Assembly (NCBI RefSeq): GCF_000306965.1
Contig: NZ_JH976435.1
Coordinates: 57,585-121,584 of the forward strand
Direction of reading: 5' to 3'
Source: Amphibacillus jilinensis Y1
GTDB lineage: Bacteria > Bacillota > Bacilli > Bacillales > Amphibacillaceae
Length of the DNA stretch: 64,000 nucleotides
Part shown: positions 39,090-48,129 of the stretch, in pieces
How positions within the stretch are numbered: the stretch's first letter is position 1
Layout of the letters: each line of letters opens with the position of its first letter
Position numbers and translations under genes: made by a program
Notes under the pieces: model-generated
Databases searched by the model: none
What the model was told of the DNA's origin: nothing
What the model saw: only the letters and a program-made list of their open reading frames with translations

Positions 39090-40369
39090 ATGGATTTTAC
39101 ACAAAATAAACGAATAGCACAAGTCAACGAGCAAAGCTTGATCATTGGGGTTGATGTAGCCAAACACAAACATGTAGCACGGGCAATAGATGATCGTGGT
39201 CGAGATCTGGTGAAACGACTGGTATTCACCAATTCTTATCAAGGGTTCTTAGCGTTGATAGAATGGGCCAAAAACCTGTCCGAGCAACATGACCGACCTA
39301 ATTTACTAATTGGTATGGAACCTACTGGCCACTATTGGCTTAATCTAGCCTATTATTTGAAGGCGCGAGACATTTCCGTGGTGGTTGTCAATCCGATGAA
39401 GGTAAAGCGGTTCAAGGAAATGGACGACGATTCTCCAACGAAGAATGACACAAAAGATGCGAAAGTCATCGCACAGGTCATGCGTGACGGTCGTTACCAC
39501 GAACCAACGTTACCAGAGGATGTTTATGCGGAATTGCGAGAAGGTATGAAGCTCTATGACATGATTCAAGAGGATATAGCGTCGATTAAAGCGCAAATGC
39601 ATTAGATCGCTATTTCCCAGAGTTTCTGACGGTCTTTAAAGATTGGACAGGAAAAGCTGCCTTCCATTTACTAGATAAGGGTTATTTGCCAGAAGATATT
39701 CGAGCGGCATCTGAAGAAACCTTACTGATGGAAGTCAAACAGGCTGCAACACGGGCAGTGGGAATCAAACGTATTCAGGCCTTAAAAGAAGTAGCAGAAA
39801 ATAGCGTGGGCCTTCAAGTAGGATTACAAATGGGACGCCAAGAGATTCGATATCTTCTTGATCAGTATCAGGCGTTGGAAGAACGACTAATCGCTCTCGA
39901 AGCACAACTAAAAGAACTCGTTCTTCACATCCCTGGTTCTGAAGAGATGATGGCGATCAAAGGTGTCAGCGCCATTACTGTTGCTGGTTTTTTCGCAGAA
40001 GTTGGTGATTTATCGAATTATCAAGATCCACGCCAAATCATTAAATTAGCGGGATTAAATTTAAAGTTGAACCAATCAGGTTACTTCAAGGGTCAGACAA
40101 CTATCACCAAACGAGGACGTAAAAGACTGCGAAACTTATTGTATCAAGTGGCCAGACCCTTATCATTACACAATGATGGTTTTAAACAACTACACCATTA
40201 TTATCGCTATCGAACGACCAATCCATTGTCAGGAAAGCAATCTTTTATCGCATTAAGCAGGAAATTAATTAAGATCTTTTTCTTAATAGGTACACGAAAC
40301 TGCACATTCAGTGAAGAACAAATGATTCGGGATATCCCAATGATTTCAGACACACCGGAAGCAGCATAA
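39090..40369 (+). pseudogene. IS110-family transposase, frameshifted (copy 2)
   Basis: Carries exactly the same break (TAG at 39603-39605) as copy 1, so the lesion is older than the duplication. All DEDD residues and the serine motif are otherwise present. The second half (from about 39604) could be translated only if a separate start such as TTG near 39686 is used. Confidence 0.88.
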
Positions 40370-40763
40370 CAAAAAACAGTACCATCGTTTTACAATCAAA
40401 CTTTTGACAATTGAAGCACGGAGAAGCCGGTCGTTATTACATCCATCAGGGCAACGACCCACTAAAAGAGCATTTCCGGCCTCCACCATGGTCAGGTCGA
40501 ACGAAGGAATTTACGCGCATTGACGCCGAGAGACGTGGGAGGGTCCACCGCCATGTGAAAGTGGAGATCCATTGTGCGATCATACGTTATTAACCATTTA
40601 ATGGAAAAAAGTCCGTTACCTTGTCCGACGTATGTCATCTAAATTCCATATTTATTATAATTTAGAAACAATAGTAAGTGCACCTGGCGTGAGCTTCAAG
40701 TAATCAAGAGAAATAAGAAGTAAAGCGTTGAAATTCTAAGAATATATTAATTTATTGAGGGAG
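40370..40763 (+). ncRNA. Candidate bridge (seeker) RNA region at the IS110 3' end (copy 2)
   Basis: Identical to the region in copy 1. If it is a bridge RNA, identical guide loops would predict similar target cores at both insertion sites. Confidence 0.55.
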
Positions 40764-40782
40764 AGATTTCTTAATAAGAATA

Positions 40783-41429
40783 TTGTTATTAATACTTAAT
40801 TTCTTTGCATTAGGTAATGTGATAAAATTTCATCTTATATATTTGAGTATTACTAATATTATTTTAACAATTATAGGAATATATTATCAATTAAAGATTT
40901 ACAAATGGATTAACCACTTGAGTGTATCTAGTGAAGATCAACTTTCAATGAAAGAAAGTTTTTCTTTGATCAATGATTATGTTGACAGACAAAATAACTT
41001 AAGATACAAGACACTTAGACAAAAAATGAAATTAAATATTCTTTTAACTTAATTTTACTTGTAGGTTACTCATATGCAATAATCTTGTTCCTGGTTGTTG
41101 GAGGTATTATCTTGTTTAGAATGTTAGGGGAAAGTTATAATGGGTATGTCTTTATGTTAGCCTTCCTGTTAATTGTTGTATATTTATATATAACAGAAAA
41201 GAAATTTACTCTTTTAGGAACTGATAACCATAAGTTTAGAGATAATTGCACGCTGATGATTGGTGTGTTTATTGTATATGTTTTCCAAGGCTATATACAT
41301 ATTGGAACGGGAACGTTTAATGTTTTAGGTGTGTTCTTTGCTGTCCTATTTTTCCTACTAACTTTTCACACAAATCAGCTCATCATTGATTATTTTCGTA
41401 AAGCGAATGCAAAGAATAATTCTAAATAA
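40783..41429 (+). pseudogene. Multi-pass membrane protein, apparently frameshifted near 41045
   Basis: A frame from TTG 40783 (two helices, then a charged segment ending RYKTLRQKMKLNILLT) stops at 41052. Another frame is open across the same place, SFNLILLVGYSYAIILFLVV, and runs to 41429 with more helices and a basic end. Joined near 41045 they give about 215 residues with a normal helix-loop-helix layout. Two separate small proteins remain possible, but the second lacks a ribosome binding site. The start codon lies close to the IS110 copy 2 boundary, so original expression may be altered. Confidence 0.55.
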
Positions 41430-41763
41430 TTTTACTTATCTATTTTCTCTATTACTAAGAAAGTTGTTTATTTTAAAGTTTTTAAATGGCATATTCTTTT
41501 AATTTCTGTCACTCAAAGAATATAAAAATCTCGTTTTAAAACATGTGATTATTCAAAAACATCAATATATTAGTATTGAACAATTTTGTGAAAAAATCAA
41601 TTAATAAATTAAGTCTATTTAATGTGTAAACCTTTGGTCCGTTTGTCACTTAAAACTATTCATGAAATGCTGAGATGTGCGTTATTGTTAGAGTTAGGAA
41701 ATGAGAAAGGTCTCTGGTCATTACAGCACTTACTTAGGCTATTTTGTATAAAGGAGAGAGTTC
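41430..41763. other. Gene-poor stretch with short frame remnants
   Basis: A frame segment SLKEYKNLVLKHVIIQKHQY (about 41508-41600) ending in EKIN and stop has no start and looks like the tail of a lost gene. A second start-less frame (LRCALLLELGNEKGLWSLQH) lies near 41670-41740. Neither family is recognised. Confidence 0.35.
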
Positions 41764-41979
41764 ATGTTTCAAAAATATCTCAAGCTTAAAGGAAAGAGAT
41801 TATTCATTGAATGTATTATCTATGCCATTATAGGTGCTTTTCTAGGAATCACTGTTCTGAAAATTAATGGCGAAACCTATAATTATCTTTGGAGCTTATG
41901 TGGTGGTATATTTGGCGTTATTGTTATTGAAGGAATTTTTTATTTCGTTTGGCTAGCTAAACAACGTAATATTGAGTAG
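41764..41979 (+). CDS. Small membrane protein
   Basis: 71 residues, ATG after AAAGGAGAG. Two helices (FIECIIYAIIGAFLGITVL; GGIFGVIVIEGIFYFVWLA) with a basic N terminus, the general form of DUF-type membrane proteins in bacteriocin islands. Not recognised. Confidence 0.65.
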   Translation: MFQKYLKLKGKRLFIECIIYAIIGAFLGITVLKINGETYNYLWSLCGGIFGVIVIEGIFYFVWLAKQRNIE

Positions 41980-42334
41980 GGGGGATTCAATCCTTTGTGG
42001 CGAAGAAAAAAATACAGAACCCCCCATTCATGAAAAAGCATTAAAAATTGAACATGACAAAGGAAATAATAGTCGTGCCACCAATTGAAGCTGTCGTACC
42101 TTGTTTATTAGATTAGTATTAAGTGAATTTTAGGTAGTTAATCATATTTATGATATGGTTTGTTTAATCAGCGTCCTCGTGATCTAACAAAACAAAAGTG
42201 TCTGGTCACGAGCGGAAAAATAATATTTATCATGAGGTAATTTATCAGAAGACTTTAGGGTCTATTCATTACAGAATGAGAGACAAGCGCAGCGTGTAAT
42301 CTTCTTTAATTATTTTAATGGAGTTGATTTATAA
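41980..42334. other. Intergenic stretch, nothing firm seen
   Basis: 355 bp, AT-rich. Parts such as GTGTCTGGTCACGAGC faintly recall GGTCTCTGGTCATTAC in the previous gap, suggesting related decayed DNA, but no gene, hairpin or repeat copy can be supported. Confidence 0.3.
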
Positions 42335-42544
42335 ATGAAAGTGAAAAAATTTATGTGGATTAGTCTTGTTGTTGAATTAATCGTATTAATAATTATCTTT
42401 ACGTTATTACTTATGCAAAGAACAATTCCGGATTTATTATTTGGTGTATTTCTAATATCTATGTTTGTTTGTATCCTATTATCATTTTTTGTCCGAAGAG
42501 CTAATAATAAGAATGAAAGCTTAGCATCGAACCAAAGGATTTGA
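42335..42544 (+). CDS. Small membrane protein
   Basis: 69 residues with two helices (ISLVVELIVLIIIFTLLLM; LLFGVFLISMFVCILLSFFV) and a basic, Asn-rich tail. GGAG lies 11 bases before the ATG. It ends 25 bp before the next small gene and they are probably co-transcribed. Function unknown. Confidence 0.65.
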   Translation: MKVKKFMWISLVVELIVLIIIFTLLLMQRTIPDLLFGVFLISMFVCILLSFFVRRANNKNESLASNQRI

Positions 42545-42569
42545 TCAAAAAACGTAAAGGAGAAAAAAT

Positions 42570-42764
42570 ATGAAGAAACCCAGACTGAACTTTGTTTTTC
42601 TTGGCGTTGGGCTAGTCTTGCTGATCACACAGCTGAAGTTGATGCTTGATGGCCCAATTGGCTTTAGTTTAGCATTTCTGGCTTGCTTTTTTATCTTACT
42701 TGCTCTGTTTTGGAAACAGAATCCGGTTAAGGTCATGATCGAACTGTTGTTTAATACCCTTTAA
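42570..42764 (+). CDS. Small membrane protein
   Basis: 64 residues, ATG after AAAGGAGAAAA. Two hydrophobic segments (FVFLGVGLVLLITQL; IGFSLAFLACFFILLALFW). Not recognised; paired with the preceding small gene. Confidence 0.65.
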   Translation: MKKPRLNFVFLGVGLVLLITQLKLMLDGPIGFSLAFLACFFILLALFWKQNPVKVMIELLFNTL

Positions 42765-42924
42765 TCAATGATCAATTAGTGGGAGAAGCAAGAAACCACC
42801 ACTTATTGAACGTTTTTAGATGGATTAATCTTTATTTTCACGGCACAAAAGCTACATAAAGTAAGTTTTATATTTGTAATCATGGGGAATATAATCATAT
42901 CTAATCGTTAAAAGGGTGATCAAT

Positions 42925-43368
42925 TTGGAATTATATACGCCATTACCGGAATTGCATGGTGCAACGAAATGGGTTAACGGGAAAGTGACGAAAAAGCAAC
43001 TGATCGCCAATAAAAAATTGACTTTCATTCATTTTTGGTCGGCCAGTTCTCGGTTATCACTAGACAATTTACCGATTATTGATCGATTTCATCAATCTTT
43101 TAACGAATTAATGACTGTCATTGCTGTTCACATGCCCCAAACAGAAAAGGATTTGGATTTGAAAGTTGTTTGTGAACTTATTAAATCGTATCAGTTATCC
43201 TATCCTGTCTATTTAGATCACCAACATTATTTAACGACATTATTTGAAAATCAATATGTACCTAGTTACTATTTGTTTAACTTGGAAGGGAATCTTAGCC
43301 ATGTTCAGCTTGGCAGTGGTGGGATGAAAATGTTACAAAAACAAGTCCAAACATTGATAAATAAATAA
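42925..43368 (+). CDS. Thioredoxin-fold protein lacking the CxxC active site
   Basis: 147 residues from TTG 42925 (AAGGGTG six bases upstream; GTG 42916 overlaps the SD). The layout is that of TlpA/AhpC-like thioredoxins: TFIHFWSASSRLSLDNLPIIDRF, then IAVHMPQTEKDLDLKVV and the cis-proline strand NQYVPSYYLFNLEGN. The expected CxxC is replaced by SASS, so redox activity is unlikely. It sits just before an ABC exporter gene pair, with a strong terminator between. Confidence 0.75.
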   Translation: MELYTPLPELHGATKWVNGKVTKKQLIANKKLTFIHFWSASSRLSLDNLPIIDRFHQSFNELMTVIAVHMPQTEKDLDLKVVCELIKSYQLSYPVYLDHQHYLTTLFENQYVPSYYLFNLEGNLSHVQLGSGGMKMLQKQVQTLINK

Positions 43369-43370
43369 TA

Positions 43371-43420
43371 ACTGCTTAAAAGATTAGGGACGAGTCCTGT
43401 TTCTTTTAAGCAGTTTTTTT
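43371..43420 (+). terminator. Strong terminator after the thioredoxin-like gene
   Basis: Perfect 13-bp stem ACTGCTTAAAAGA / TCTTTTAAGCAGT, inner GGAC/GTCC stem, then seven T. Confidence 0.92.
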
Positions 43421-43555
43421 GTTATGGAGTGATCTTTGTATCTTAACTTCCGTCTTAAGGCTGATTTTTACTTTATTTTAAAAAAGGGGTAGTAATTTAT
43501 TTCGTAACTCGATATATTAGTATTTATGAAAAACGACAAATGGAGGGGAGACACC

Positions 43556-45304
43556 ATGGGAACGTTTAAAAAGTTAAAAGCATTTTATTTGCCGTATAAA
43601 CGCTATTTTTTAGCATCTTTATTATTTGTATTAATCGTAACTGCGATTACGGTGATCTATCCAATGGTTTTGCAAGTGACTATAGATCAAGTGGTATTAG
43701 AAGGTGATTATCAATTAATACCTTTCTTGGCAATTGGTTTTATTGTCATCATGATCATTAAGGGGATTGCTAATTTTACGCAACAATACCTTGGCGATTT
43801 ATTCGGTGTGACTGCAGTATATCATTTGCGCGATGCACTATATCAAAAATTACAGCGTTTATCTTTTACTTATTATGACAATGCGCGCACAGGTGATTTA
43901 ATGTCTCGTTTAACGATGGATGTTGAAGGTTTTAAATTCTTTTTAGCAGCTGGCTTTAAAGAGCTGATTAGAGTCGTTTTCTTAATGGTAACGAGTTTGA
44001 CGGTGATGTTCTACTACTCGGTTCCTTTGGCTTTAGTTACGATGGCCGTCATGCCATTTTTAATCATTGTTGTGAAACGATTTGATGCTGAAGTGCACCC
44101 TGCGTTTAGAAAAATAAGAAAGTCTCTGGGGAATTTAAATACGCGCATCCAAGAGAATGTAAGCGGTATGAATACAGTAAAATCATTATCTAAAGAAGAT
44201 TTTGAGATCGAACGTTTTACAGTTGATAATAAGCAATATCGGGAGATTAATATTAAGACTTCGAACATATGGGCAAAATACTTTCCTTTTATGGAATTCA
44301 TAGGGAATATAGCGATGATTGCTTTACTTGTTTTTGGAGGTTGGCTTGTTATTGATGAGCAGATGAGTTTAGGGGCGCTTGTTGCGTTCTTTAGTTTAGT
44401 TAATTACATTATTGGTCCCTTAATGCACTTAGGTTTTATTGTTAACCAGTTTTCGCAAGCAAAGGCAGCAGGTGAACGCTTATTAGATATTTTAGAAGCA
44501 GATGAGGATATCGAAGAAAAAGATGAAGCGCTGATCCTCGAAGATATTGACGGACATGTCACATTTAATGATGTGACACTAAAGTATACGGAGGAAGATG
44601 ATCCAGCATTAAAGCATATCAACTTTGACGCACCACCAGGAAAAGTGGTTGGTCTAATTGGGGCAACAGGCGCTGGGAAGTCAAGTATTACACAGTTAAT
44701 GACAAGATTTTATGAGCCTGCTGAAGGTGAGGTTTTAATTGATGGTAGGCCAACTAGTGACTATAATTTAAAGTTTTTACGTAAACACATAGGTTTTGTG
44801 CTTCAAGAATCTTTTTTATTTTCAACAACCATTAAAGAAAACATTGCTTATGGAAATCCAGATGCATCTATTGAAGAAATTATAGCTGCTGCTAAGCGAG
44901 CTCAGGCTCATGATTTTATTATGGAATTACCGAAAGGCTATGATACGATGCTTGGTGAACGTGGCATGGGATTATCTGGTGGGCAACGGCAACGTATTGC
45001 TATTGCCCGTGCCCTCTTAATAGATCCAAGTATTTTAATTCTTGATGATGCTACCTCGGCTGTCGATATGGAAACTGAATTTCAAATTCAGCGCGCATTA
45101 AAAGAAGTGATGACTAATCGCACGACGTTTATTATTGCGCATAGAATTTCTTCTTTAAAGCATGCTGATGAAATATTAGTGTTAGAAGATGGGGTAATTG
45201 TTGAACGTGGCACACATGACACATTACTGAACAATGGTGGACCTTATCAACGGATCTATGATATCCAATATCAAGATAAGCAAGCTGTTATGGGAACGAT
45301 ATAG
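43556..45304 (+). CDS. Heterodimeric ABC exporter subunit with degenerate catalytic site
   Basis: 582 residues: six-helix ABC transmembrane domain (to about 300), then the ATPase with Walker A GLIGATGAGKSS, signature LSGGQRQRIAIARAL, Walker B ILILDDATSAVD and IIAHRIS. The catalytic glutamate is Asp (LDDATS), marking the inactive-site partner of a BmrC/LmrC-type heterodimer. ATG 43556 follows GGAGGGGAG; the longer frame from 43526 lacks an SD. Likely substrate: drugs or hydrophobic peptides; not decided by sequence. Confidence 0.93.
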   Translation: MGTFKKLKAFYLPYKRYFLASLLFVLIVTAITVIYPMVLQVTIDQVVLEGDYQLIPFLAIGFIVIMIIKGIANFTQQYLGDLFGVTAVYHLRDALYQKLQRLSFTYYDNARTGDLMSRLTMDVEGFKFFLAAGFKELIRVVFLMVTSLTVMFYYSVPLALVTMAVMPFLIIVVKRFDAEVHPAFRKIRKSLGNLNTRIQENVSGMNTVKSLSKEDFEIERFTVDNKQYREINIKTSNIWAKYFPFMEFIGNIAMIALLVFGGWLVIDEQMSLGALVAFFSLVNYIIGPLMHLGFIVNQFSQAKAAGERLLDILEADEDIEEKDEALILEDIDGHVTFNDVTLKYTEEDDPALKHINFDAPPGKVVGLIGATGAGKSSITQLMTRFYEPAEGEVLIDGRPTSDYNLKFLRKHIGFVLQESFLFSTTIKENIAYGNPDASIEEIIAAAKRAQAHDFIMELPKGYDTMLGERGMGLSGGQRQRIAIARALLIDPSILILDDATSAVDMETEFQIQRALKEVMTNRTTFIIAHRISSLKHADEILVLEDGVIVERGTHDTLLNNGGPYQRIYDIQYQDKQAVMGTI

Positions 45305-45325
45305 TGGTGAGGAAGGAGTGAGAGT

Positions 45326-47155
45326 ATGAAAAAAACAAAAGGGGCGCAAAACCAAAAAACGCATGTTAAACGGTTTTATTATCCACAAGAAAATGCAGTT
45401 GAGAAGCCCTTTAACTGGAGACAGATGACCCGTCTACTTAGTTATTTGAAACCTTATACGAAAACGTTATTGCCAACTGCTTTTTTAATGGTGTTAATCA
45501 ATATGATTGTACGGTTACTTGTCCCTATTATAATCGGACAATGGGTTATTGATGAAGCGATTGCTAATCAAAATATTCGTTTATTAACCTATCTTATTAT
45601 TGGAATTGGTGTCTTATATTTAGCTAATTATATTGCTAATCATTACCGGATTAAACTTGTAAATATTTTAGGGCAACGAACAATTCATGATTTAAGAAAA
45701 CAACTTTTTTCACATGTACAACGTTTATCGCATAATTTCTTTGATAAGCGTTCGGCTGGTTCGATATTAGTTCGGATCTTAAATGATGTTAATTCATTAC
45801 AAGAGCTTTTTACAAATGGGATTATTAATTTATTAATGGATGTCATGATGTTGGTTGGTATTATTTTAATTCTTGTGGCTTTAAGCCCCCAATTAGCGTT
45901 AGCTGTATTAATTATTTTACCAATCATGTTCTACATCTCAACCAAACTTCGTCGTAATATCCGTCGTTCATGGCAGGATGTACGTATTCAGAAGTCGAGA
46001 TTAAATTCGCATTTGAATGAAAGTATTCAAGGTATACGAATTACCCAATCTTTTTCTCAGGAAAAGGAAAACACGGAGTACTTTGATGGTGTTAACACAG
46101 ACAACTTTGAAAAAGAACGGTTGGCAATGAAGAAAAGTGCTTATTTTGGACCATTTGTTGAAATGAGTAATGCTATTGGAACGGTTATCCTAATTTCATA
46201 CGGTTCCATTCTAATTATGAATCAGTCCATCGGAATCGGAACATTTGTATCGTTTGCATTTTATCTTGGCATGTTTTGGGAGCCTATATCCCGACTTGGT
46301 CAAATCTATAATCAATTACTTGTTGCAATGGCTTCGTCTGAACGTATATTTGAATTTTTAGATGAGCAGCCGAATGTTAAAGAAAAGAAAGATGCGAAGC
46401 ATTTCGAAGATATGAAAGGCGATATCGAATTTGATCGTGTCCAATTCTCTTATGATGATGATCGGATTGCGCTCCATGAGATTTCACTCGATATTAAAGC
46501 GGGGCAGACGGTTGCTTTAGTGGGGCATACAGGCTCTGGGAAATCGACCATTGCCAATTTGATTAGTCGCTTTTATGATCCGACAAGTGGTTCTGTTCGT
46601 GTTGATGGGCACGATTTGCGTGATATGAAATTAGACAGCTTACGAAATAATATAAGTGTCGTGTTACAAGATACATTTATTTTTTCCGGTTCAATAATGG
46701 AGAATATTCGTTTTGGTAGGCCAGAAGCGAGTGATGCGGAAGTGGTTGAATCAGCGAAAATTGTGGGGGCCCATGATTTTATAATGCGTCTTGGCGATGG
46801 GTATGACACAGAAGTAGAGGAACGTGGAAATATCCTTTCAGCAGGCGAAAGACAATTATTGTCTTTTGCACGTGCTTTGTTGGCTAACCCTAAAATTTTA
46901 ATTTTAGATGAAGCTACTGCAAGTATTGATACAGAAGCTGAGATGAAAATCCAACAAGCACTCCGCAAATTACTTAAAGGTCGTACAGCAATTATGATCG
47001 CGCATCGTTTATCCACTATTAGAGAAGCAGATAATATTATTGTACTAGAACATGGTCGTATATTGGAACAAGGTAATCATGATCAACTTGTTCAACAGCA
47101 AGGTGAATATTACGGCCTTGTAAAATCGCAATTTGAAATGCTCGACGTCCTATAA
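45326..47155 (+). CDS. Heterodimeric ABC exporter subunit with canonical Walker B
   Basis: 609 residues, partner of the preceding gene 21 bp upstream. It has a cytoplasmic N-terminal extension (KKTKGAQNQKTHVKRFYYPQ), the transmembrane domain, Walker A ALVGHTGSGKST, an altered signature LSAGERQLLSFARAL and Walker B ILILDEATASID with the catalytic glutamate. The altered signature would complete the degenerate site of the partner, as expected for BmrCD/LmrCD exporters. ATG follows AAGGAGTGAGAGT. Confidence 0.93.
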   Translation: MKKTKGAQNQKTHVKRFYYPQENAVEKPFNWRQMTRLLSYLKPYTKTLLPTAFLMVLINMIVRLLVPIIIGQWVIDEAIANQNIRLLTYLIIGIGVLYLANYIANHYRIKLVNILGQRTIHDLRKQLFSHVQRLSHNFFDKRSAGSILVRILNDVNSLQELFTNGIINLLMDVMMLVGIILILVALSPQLALAVLIILPIMFYISTKLRRNIRRSWQDVRIQKSRLNSHLNESIQGIRITQSFSQEKENTEYFDGVNTDNFEKERLAMKKSAYFGPFVEMSNAIGTVILISYGSILIMNQSIGIGTFVSFAFYLGMFWEPISRLGQIYNQLLVAMASSERIFEFLDEQPNVKEKKDAKHFEDMKGDIEFDRVQFSYDDDRIALHEISLDIKAGQTVALVGHTGSGKSTIANLISRFYDPTSGSVRVDGHDLRDMKLDSLRNNISVVLQDTFIFSGSIMENIRFGRPEASDAEVVESAKIVGAHDFIMRLGDGYDTEVEERGNILSAGERQLLSFARALLANPKILILDEATASIDTEAEMKIQQALRKLLKGRTAIMIAHRLSTIREADNIIVLEHGRILEQGNHDQLVQQQGEYYGLVKSQFEMLDVL

Positions 47156-47175
47156 TTTGAATATGAGCTGTTAGT

Positions 47176-47216
47176 ATTCCTTCTAGGTTGCTCGATACTT
47201 AGAAGGAATTTTTTTA
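47176..47216 (+). terminator. Terminator after the ABC exporter operon
   Basis: Perfect 10-bp stem ATTCCTTCTA / TAGAAGGAAT with a 14-nt loop and TTTTTTT. Confidence 0.9.
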
Positions 47217-47267
47217 TCACATATAAACGTCCTAAAGACGCTCACTGATTAAAGGATCATTTTATAT
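47215..47267 (+). repeat. Dispersed structured repeat, copy E (internally deleted)
   Basis: TATCACATATAAACGTCCT joined to CTCACTGATTAAAGGATCATTTTAT: both ends of the family with the middle missing, independent of copy C. It starts at the T run of the preceding terminator. Confidence 0.65.
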
Positions 47268-47431
47268 GTTGAATCCATTTTATCATTCGTCTTTCGTGAA
47301 ATAATAACGAAAGGGTGTGAATGAACATAAATAGGAATATGCTTCAGCGTACTGAATTTGTACTTTTATATGTTTTCTTGTTAGAAAATGTGCTAGACTA
47401 ACATTTGTAGGATCTGTAGGGAGGAATTATT

Positions 47432-48103
47432 GTGAAAAGAGAGTTTGCAGTTATTGGTTTGGGGCGCTTTGGCGGAAGTATTTGTCGCGAATTAAGTGCT
47501 GAGGGTATGGATGTATTAGCTATTGATACAACAGAAAGTAAAGTTAATGAGTTTAGAAATATTGCATCACATGCCGTTATTGCTGATGCAACGGATGAAA
47601 GAGTCTTAAAAGAGCTGGGTATACGCAATATCGATCATGTCATTGTTGCTATTGGTGAGGATATTCAAGCAAGTATTTTGACGACACTTATGTTAAAAGA
47701 ACTCGGCATAAAAAAAATTACAGTTAAAGCTCAAAACGATTATCACGAAAAAGTGTTAAATAAAATAGGGGCTGATCAGGTGATTCATCCCGAAAGAGAC
47801 ATGGGTAGGAAAATTGCCCATAGTATTATCTCTAATAATATACTTGATCACCTTGAATTGTCTGATGATCACAGCATTGTTGAGATTAAAGCGAGTAAAA
47901 AACTGGTGGGACGTACGCTAGTTGATTTAGACATTCGTGCGAACTATGGATGTAACGTTGTAGCTATTAAATCTGGAGAAACAAAGGAAATAAACGTTTC
48001 ACCGATGGCAACAGAGACCATTGGTCAAGGAGACACGCTTGTTATTATAGGCGCTGATCGCGATATCTCACGCTTTGAAAAACAATTGGTTATAGAAGAT
48101 TAA
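47432..48103 (+). CDS. ktrC: Ktr potassium uptake regulatory subunit
   Basis: 223-residue RCK protein that gates the KtrB/KtrD potassium channel. The Rossmann RCK_N domain has VIGLGRFGGSICRELSAEGMDVLAID and the NAD/ATP ligand ADATDERVL; RCK_C starts near residue 135 (HSIVEIKASKKLVGRTLVDLDI). The choice of KtrC over KtrA follows from the rnjA neighbour, as in B. subtilis ykqB-ykqC. Start GTG 47432 follows AGGGAGG. KtrC binds cyclic di-AMP in relatives. Confidence 0.92.
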   Translation: MKREFAVIGLGRFGGSICRELSAEGMDVLAIDTTESKVNEFRNIASHAVIADATDERVLKELGIRNIDHVIVAIGEDIQASILTTLMLKELGIKKITVKAQNDYHEKVLNKIGADQVIHPERDMGRKIAHSIISNNILDHLELSDDHSIVEIKASKKLVGRTLVDLDIRANYGCNVVAIKSGETKEINVSPMATETIGQGDTLVIIGADRDISRFEKQLVIED

Positions 48104-48128
48104 AAAGCCGAGCATGCGCTCGGCTTTT
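48103..48128. terminator. Bidirectional terminator between ktrC and rnjA
   Basis: AAAAGCCGAGC-ATGC-GCTCGGCTTTT, T runs on both strands, between convergent genes. Confidence 0.92.
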
Positions 48129-48129
48129 A

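Larger units (their letters stand above)
38960..40763 (+). mobile_element. IS110-family insertion sequence, copy 2
   Basis: Same 1804 bp and same orientation as copy 1, 363 bp away. Left flank TCTAGTAAAG and right flank AGATTTCTTA belong to an interrupted membrane gene. The pair forms a direct repeat 2167 bp apart, able to delete the middle by homologous recombination. Confidence 0.9.
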
